Shown here piece after piece: positions 58,111 to 64,000 of a DNA stretch of 64,000 nt. The translations under genes were made by a program, and so were the position numbers. A model generated the notes under the pieces. That model was not told the DNA's origin and made no database searches. It saw only the letters and a program-made list of their open reading frames with translations. The stretch lies in the NCBI GenBank assembly GCA_036924285.1, contig JAYKYS010000011.1, positions 5,022,001 through 5,086,000 on the forward strand. Direction: 5' to 3'. Source of the DNA: Asterella californica. Lineage: Eukaryota; Streptophyta; Marchantiopsida; Marchantiales; Aytoniaceae. How positions within the stretch are numbered: position 1 is the first letter of the stretch; each line of letters begins with the position of its first letter.

Positions 58111-59860
58111 TGGTCTCAACTGGCGAGGTTCTGTCAAGTTCAACTCCTGCCAATGACATTTTGTAAACAATGTTACTACATGGATATCCACCTCACCACT
58201 AGCAATTTCAAACTTATGTTTAATTTTTCTCCTATGTGCGTCGTGTAGGTCATTGGTGGACATGGTTTTTGTGGGGAGGGGAGCTTAATTTGTAAGAATC
58301 TGAATACCTTCTGCAAGCAAACCTCTTCTGATCTCAAATGCTTCCATCGTCGTTTTTGTGTCACAGACCTTCAGAAACGAGGAAATATTGGCCGCAGTAG
58401 AACGTTTGCTGGGGATAGGGCGAGAAGGAAACCTTGGAAGACATCACCTCAAACATTAATCGGTTGTCCTTCGATCACATTTGTCGCATCTATTTCAACA
58501 AGCGCTACTTTGGTTGCAAAACAGCCAGCCTTGACTTGAAAGGTGAGCCGAGATTGAGAATCTTCATTTGACTATTCCGAGATAGTGGAAGAGAATCCTA
58601 AATTGAAGCTGTGGATACTGGTAGATCAGAATTTCGATGTATAGATTTGAACAATATATTGTTATCTAAAGTACGTTGGCGTTCACGTGGGAAGAAATAA
58701 CATTCTTCATCAATAAATACTACTTAAAGAAGAAGTCCTGGTTTTCAAACATGTGATGTAACTGTACGAAGATTTGATGAAACTTGTGATGAAGTGAACT
58801 TGATGAAACTTGTGAGGAAACTGTATGAACATTCGATAGTTACAATTTTGCATTTATGATGAACAATATGCTTGCGCTGGAATGACATGTGGGCTGATGT
58901 AAAGACCTACATTAAGACATTCATCTAAAAGCTTTCGTTTCTGTAATTTTATCTGATTAAAGCTGTGCTCTGGATGTCCTCCAAAATGTGAATTTTCGAG
59001 CCTCCTAAGTGGCAATCTAAGGCAATAGAACGTAAGGCGCCCTTGCATTCATCCTTGATTTTAGGGGATACCATCTTGGGCTAAGAAAGTAATAAGTGCG
59101 AGAATAACTGCAAAGTAATAAGTGCGAGAATTTGAAATCGGAAGCGCTGGCTTGGAAACGGGTTGCGAGACGGTTAGGGGACCTTTTAGGTTGTGGCCTT
59201 TATCTGTAATCAAAGGAGCAAAACCAACCAAAACACAGACGAATGGAACTAGGAACGATGCATTCTGGTCTGAAAGGAACCTCAGAATGTTACCGAAAGA
59301 AAACCGCCGGTTCTCCATACATCGATAACAAAATTTCATTAGTGAAAGAGAGCTCTCATATGGAAAGTTCTTGTTTCGTAAACGACAGAATGTCCGCTCG
59401 TCAAGATCCTTTTGGCACTTGTCCTCTCATCTACTGCAAAACCACTACGTATCTATCAGACCGCTGAGAAATATGGTGGTTCACAGAGAAATGTGGTTCA
59501 CAAGAAATGAGATTTTCAGTAAAGAGAATTAATTTTTTGTTAATTAATTTTGTTATTAACACTAAAATACTACTCTGAACATAAATTTCATTTCTGTACC
59601 TGTTACTGAAGTTACTGAACGTGACTATCATGTGATCTCTTCGCAAAAGATTTTGGAAATCTAAAGTCTTTTCTCCTTTCTCTTAAGTACACAAGCAGTA
59701 TATAGGTGCACATAGGACAAATAGCGTAGAAGGAAACAAGTTGTAGCAATTAATTAATAGAGTTAGTTTAATTTATTCCCTCGAAAAAAGATAAGGAAAC
59801 AATATCTCTCAATTCATCCAGGGAAATTAAAGACCTCTCAATTCATCACGAGAAATTTCC
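58111..59860. other. Interior of the TIR element without recognised genes
   Basis: About 1.7 kb of moderately AT-rich DNA. Short words repeat near 58775-58815 (GATGAAACTTGTGA, twice). No supported gene. Confidence 0.4.
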
Positions 59861-60440
59861 GCTCGTTTAGACATGTTCAGAAAAACCGCAGACGCTAAAG
59901 ACAATCCATTTGGAGTACCTTTGAGAGCATTATGTAACAGAAGACGACTTCTCAAGTATCTCAGAACGACATGAAATTCTGCCACTATGATATACATAGC
60001 ATATACATCATATTCCCAAAGTTTCAGCTCGTTTTGATATGTTTGGAAAAGCCGCAGACGCTAAAGATAATCCATTTGAGGTATCTTTGAGAGCATTATG
60101 TAACATAAGACTACTTCTCAAGTATCTCAGAACGACATGAAATTCTGCCACTATGATATACATAGCATATACATCATATTCCCAAAGTTTCAGCTCGTTC
60201 TGCTATGTTCGGAAATACCACAGACGCTAAAGATAATCCATTTGGGGTTAACCTTTGAGAGCATTATGTAACAGAAGACGACTTCTCAAGTATCTCAGAA
60301 CGACATAAAATTCTGCCACTATGATATACATAGCATATACATCATATTCTCAAAGTTTCAGCTCGTTCTGATATGTTCAAAAAACCGCAAACGCTAAGGA
60401 GAACCCATTTGAGGTACCTTTGAGAGCATTATGTAACGTG
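59861..60440. repeat. 166-bp tandem satellite, three full units and a partial one
   Basis: The word GCTCGTTYWG starts units at 59861, 60027, 60193 and 60361, spacing 166, 166 and 168 bp. Each unit includes CCGCAGACGCTAAAGA-like, TTTGAGAGCATTATGTAAC and CTCAAGTATCTCAGAACGAC words. Units are about 90-95% alike by eye. The last is cut after about 80 bases. Unit length is close to one nucleosome repeat, as in many plant satellites. Confidence 0.9.
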
Positions 60441-62594
60441 TAGCATATATTGCAGATTCTCAAACCATTTCGCCCTTGTTTCCATCCAGAGCAGCTGACA
60501 TTCCCCTTGCTTCAGTGACATGTTGTTGCAGTTCAATGCTTGCTTCCTGTATTTCCAAGTTACAACTATTCCTTGTTCAGCTGTAGAGACTTTCTCTCCT
60601 AAACTTCATTACAAGAAGAGAAAGTCTCGGAAGCTGAATTTCTTTAAGAAGCTTGGAACTAACATACTGTTGTGTTTATTTTGCTGGTCTTGACTGGTTT
60701 CGAGAAAGACAAGCAAGTAGATGACGGAACTATCCGGTTGTCCACTTCGTGGAAGTTATTGGGCTATTTATTTAAGCTATTAAGTATTTTTGATCGGAAC
60801 TCAGTACGCCACGGACTTTTAAGGAGGAGCTTTCAGGAGGTTCGCTGGCCAAAAGCTCTTGTTAATGCTCTTGTTGGACTCTTCTTGGTTTGAACTTGGT
60901 GGAAAATTCTTGATTTTGTCGATTGCTAAGGCGGTAATGTTGGAGCCTTGAGAGTAGGTATATCATAATAACTTAGGTATATGAACTCCTGAGAGAATCG
61001 ATGATTTTAAGTGTCCTCTTTTGAAAGAAGTTGTTTGTTGATGTTTCGCTTTCACACGATTTCGTCTAGAAATTAACTGTAAGCTTATTTCGTCTGGAGA
61101 TTTTCAATTGTCGTCTGCAGTTAACTGAATTCAGTTTTTTACTCATAAGACCGAAGTCATCCGACTGTTCGGTAAAGCTTCCAAGCTTCAACCGCTAATA
61201 GCTAACATGTGTTACAAAACTGGAGATGTTAAACCCTCCTAAGTCACTTCAGTGGGCTGCAACGAGCTGGGAGCTGGTATCTTCATCTGGTGAAGGGTAC
61301 ATGTACAGTTACTGTACCCAGCAATCCCATTACCTACCTGTTTTGGAAGACTTGAACATCAGGGGTAGTAGGGTGATGGAACCAAGGCCAATCATTACGA
61401 TGAATAATCTAACTCGTCTTCACGATACCCGTTGTCAAAGAAGTTAGGGGATCGCATATCATGCCCCAAGTTTTCAGCAGATATAATTCTCGAGGTGTCT
61501 CAGCAGTATTCAGTAGATAAAGAATATGATCATAATACAAAGCAATACTGAATATACTACATTGACAGGGCCGGAAGTCCCCTTAATAAGTAAAATGATT
61601 TAAGACACGACTTGCTGAACATTACTATATATCAGAAGAAACTATGCAGTGCTCAGATCAACTGAATCGGATTCCTTAACTTATACAGGGTAGCTCACTG
61701 TTTCCCTGACTAGGCTCTTAAGGAATATCACATCAGTGATTTGCTGAAGGTTAAGGACGAAGTATCCATCAGAGGGATCGGAGAGAATTCGAGATCTCTC
61801 TCTCTCGAAACCTGCAGAGAAAGACTCTCAATGAAAGGAGTATATAACCAGTATAGCTGTGTTTGACTTACATTGACATTAAGAAGTAGGTATACACATA
61901 AATGAATCCTTCACATATGTTTTGAATTCTGTAAACCTAGACAAGTTATGTAAACCTAGACATTCTAAACAATTCTCCTCTTGGCCCCCATACGCCCTTG
62001 AAAACTTGCACGAATGTACAAGTACAATTACTGTAATCCAAGCAATACTACATCACATAGAGACAACAGGACAACAAGTCAGAGAAAGTACATTTTACTT
62101 CCACATTCTCCAATTAACCTACAGATTAGATTCTCGTACCTTCCCAGGATCCTGGTGACCACCCGTGGAACCTAAGGCTCGGTTGACATCATGTAAATCC
62201 AACCGTAGCACCTGCAGCATGTCATGATCGAGAACCAAAAGAAGTGGGGTGCAGTACCGCTGTAACGACCTTCACTACGATATACCCAGTCGTGTTGCTA
62301 AAAACGAAGATTGGAGGTACGCATCTTGTCAACAAATGATGTAGAAATGTGAGCAGAAATTCTCTTCCACGGGAAACAAGATTTCGCATTAAATTTTCAA
62401 GTAATCGTTCAAAATTGACAACATATAAACTAGCTACTGACGACGTACAGTCATCACATCCGAATGTAGAAAAACTCAACTGCCATTTTCATCCGGAAAG
62501 CTTTACATCAGATTGTACAAGCAAAGCACCTTCGGCGTTTGAGCTCTCATAACTCGTCTGGAAACTCATCTGGATCTATGTCTGAGCTACAACA
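60441..62594. other. Interior of the TIR element without recognised genes
   Basis: No supported gene over about 2.1 kb. A local inverted pair GAGAGAAAGTCTC/GAGACTTTCTCTC-like lies at about 60587-60628. The phrase ACTGTACCCAGCAATC-like at about 61311 and ACTGTAATCCAAGCAATA at about 62031 suggests a diverged internal duplication. Confidence 0.35.
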
Positions 62595-62984
62595 CTATGA
62601 TCCTTGGTTGTGAAGTATCATCCTTTCCATTGGAAACATGACATCTACTGCGTTTTGTAAGTTGTAAATATGGTTGTGCGCTTTGTCTGTTTCAGTACTC
62701 GCTATCTTGTTCAAATCTTTCAAACGTTCTACCAACTCTGTCATCTTCTGTTCGTTGGAAGTCTGACTAGCCGCTACTGTGAGTTCGTGCTTCATATCTA
62801 ACAGACTTCGCGATATGTATTCTACGTACATCATAACCCAACGAACATCATCACCTTTGCGAGTACTTTCATTGACAAGGTCGGCATTTTTTTTAGGGTC
62901 CTCGTTGCCTCTGATGTCTCTACAACATCGACAAATTTCTCCTCTTGGATCGACTTCTCCTGAACATTCATCACTGCACAAGAC
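62595..62984 (-). CDS. Unrecognised coiled-coil-like exon inside the TIR element
   Basis: A minus-strand frame of about 128 codons follows a good acceptor (TTCGTCTTGTGCAG) near 62,975 and ends at 62595. It starts with a Cys cluster (CSDEC, then CRCC), then has Lys/Asp-rich and heptad-like sequence (MTELVERLKDLNKIASTETD) ending in HNQGS. There is no ATG at its start, so an upstream exon, perhaps across the right repeat arm, would be needed. No family recognised. Confidence 0.35.
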   Translation of the reverse strand, partial: VLCSDECSGEVDPRGEICRCCRDIRGNEDPKKNADLVNESTRKGDDVRWVMMYVEYISRSLLDMKHELTVAASQTSNEQKMTELVERLKDLNKIASTETDKAHNHIYNLQNAVDVMFPMERMILHNQGS

Positions 62985-63039
62985 GAACTGTAACAGCAGT
63001 GTACAGCAGCAGCAAGCAGAACTGTACTAAACATACATC

Positions 63040-63690
63040 GAACGAACAAACCTGAGACGATGAGCAAAGAGCCAACGAGCAGCACACGAACACCGACCAC
63101 CGAGAGAAACACACGAGAGCTGCGAACATATCAGGAACGAGCTGCGAGCAGCAGAGACGAGACGACCCAGTGATATCGATAGATAGACTGCTCACACCGA
63201 ATGCGAGCTGTGTCTACTGCGAGCTGCGAGCAGGAGAGCGACGAGTTGTGGTCCGAACTGTGAGCTGCGAGCATCCGAGCTACGACCTGTGACTGCGAGA
63301 GCTGCGAGCAGCAACGACCTGTGAGCTGCGACGACGAGCAGGAGCAAGACAGAAGCAGACGAGTAGGAGATGACGAGCAGGAGCAAGAAAAAAACGAGCT
63401 GTGAGCGGCGAGAGCAGCATTGCTCGCGAAATGCAAAAAGTGAAAAAGCGGGGACCGAGCACGTCCACGTCGACGCGAAAACGACAACCCACGAATCGTG
63501 GTCATGGTCCGACCACGATTCGTGGACCACCACGACCACGACCACCTCGCACTATAGTCCGACCACGACCGTAACTGCCACGATCATAACCATAACTGCG
63601 ACCACCACGGTCACGGGCTAAACCAAGTACGTTCGACCGTGACCACGAATCCACACGATCGCGATCACGAATCGTATCACACGAGTTAGT
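63040..63690 (-). repeat. Right subterminal GC-rich repeat arm
   Basis: Short imperfect repeats in the opposite orientation to the left arm. Inner part is built on GAGCTGCGAGCAG-like words (reverse CTGCTCGCAGCTC). The outer part is built on CGACCACGATTCGTGG and CACGACCACGACCACC, the reverse of the left arm's GTGGTCG words. About 0.65 kb, half the left arm. The long frames here are repeat artefacts. Confidence 0.8.
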
Positions 63691-63718
63691 ACTGTAATAA
63701 CGGATAATTGAAGTCGCG

Positions 63719-63767
63719 CGTGAGAACGTCGTCTTAATTAATCAGAATTTGACACCACTGGACGGTC
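63719..63767 (-). repeat. Right terminal inverted repeat
   Basis: 49-bp right terminus, inverted copy of 55601-55649. Confidence 0.85.
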
Positions 63768-63777
63768 CCAGTTTTAC
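63768..63777. repeat. Target-site duplication, right
   Basis: CCAGTTTTAC, identical to 55591-55600. Sequence from 63778 to the window end is flanking DNA without a recognised gene. Confidence 0.85.
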
Positions 63778-64000
63778 ACTCTGGAGGAAAAGGGTCCTCG
63801 CTAAATAACACTCTCATGGCTAGGAATATTTGGACGGAAGTTTGATAGTTGCGTAGTTGCTAAACTGGAAGCAACGCTGAGATGTATAGAGTACAGTACC
63901 CCTTGCCTGTTGTTTTTCTCTATAGCTCACGCCTCACCAGGTGAAGTTGGAACTGCCGTAAGAAGTGGAGTCATCTTCATCAATTCTTAAAAGATATCAT

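Larger units (their letters stand above)
55601..63767. mobile_element. 8.2-kb terminal-inverted-repeat DNA element
   Basis: The ends are inverted repeats of 49 bp. Left is 55601-55649 and right is 63719-63767. They both begin GACCGTCYAG, have about 39-40 of 49 positions identical, and share a perfect inner core of over 20 bp at 55628-55649 and 63719-63740. A weaker match continues inwards for about 25 bp. A 10-bp target-site duplication flanks it perfectly. Total length is 8,167 bp. Both ends carry GC-rich, low-complexity arms in opposite orientation. The middle holds telomere-like DNA, a 166-bp satellite and two ORF candidates. The TSD length fits Mutator-like elements best, but the termini do not look like a Mutator I know and no transposase was recognised. 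It may be non-autonomous or use an unfamiliar transposase. Confidence 0.85.

Noticed and set aside
63131..63621. Ser/Leu-rich and Thr-rich frames on both strands in the right arm
   Set aside because: Same reason: repeat-derived frames, overlapping on both strands.
1..64000. CRISPR arrays, operons, ribosome binding sites, bacterial terminators
   Set aside because: None seen and none expected: genes have GT-AG introns and the DNA is nuclear eukaryotic.

Overview
The window looks like nuclear DNA of a green plant, most likely an early-diverging land plant (bryophyte-grade). The evidence is as follows. Protein genes carry GT-AG introns. Two plastid-type N-termini are present. There is a chromodomain Ty3/Gypsy polyprotein and a DUF4079 membrane protein of the cyanobacterial/plastid type. 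A short TTTAGGG-like tract is present. A mosaic of mitochondrial DNA carries the 3' end of a group II intron joined to a cob exon at about codon 125, an intron position I associate from memory with liverwort-like mitochondria. Species identity is inference.

Layout. 1-5.2 kb: 3' part of an intact-looking Ty3/Gypsy chromovirus (protease-RT-RNase H-integrase-chromodomain), its polypurine tract and 3' LTR. 5.2-24.3 kb: a nested, rearranged retrotransposon block. A decayed plus-strand Ty3-type element (A) is split: gag to mid-RT lies at 6.2-10.5 kb, and RT to integrase plus a decayed PHD-finger-like C-terminus lies at 20.3-23.7 kb. A minus-strand LTR element (B) sits between, with gag and LTR present twice and no RT/RNase H between protease and integrase. 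About 0.88 kb of A is present on both sides. 25-28.9 kb: AT-rich DNA with a mitochondrial mosaic (LSU rRNA in both orientations, cob intron/exon, SSU rRNA) and a diverged tandem repeat of about 460 bp.

29-41.4 kb is the main host-gene region. It holds a candidate first exon with TATA box (+), a complete four-exon DUF4079 plastid membrane protein (-), unrecognised exons at 37 kb (-), and a two-exon NXPE/PC-esterase-like type II membrane protein (-). 43.9-46.4 kb: an intact five-exon DDE-transposase-like gene with a zinc finger and a SAP-like helix pair. 47-50.7 kb: an unrecognised minus-strand gene candidate behind a GAGCCGCAGCGATGA-type repeat field, and a plastid-type gene broken by in-locus tandem duplications. 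52.9-53.5 kb: a single-exon JTB-family membrane protein (-).

55.6-63.8 kb is one 8,167-bp terminal-inverted-repeat element. It has 49-bp TIRs, a perfect 10-bp target-site duplication, opposed GC-rich repeat arms at its two ends, telomere-like DNA, a 166-bp tandem satellite and no transposase that I can recognise. I regard it as the most interesting object in the window. The genes do not form a pathway: they are independent eukaryotic genes in a transposon-rich neighbourhood. The DUF4079 protein and the two other plastid-type N-termini are probably chloroplast proteins, while the NXPE-like and JTB proteins probably act in the secretory pathway.
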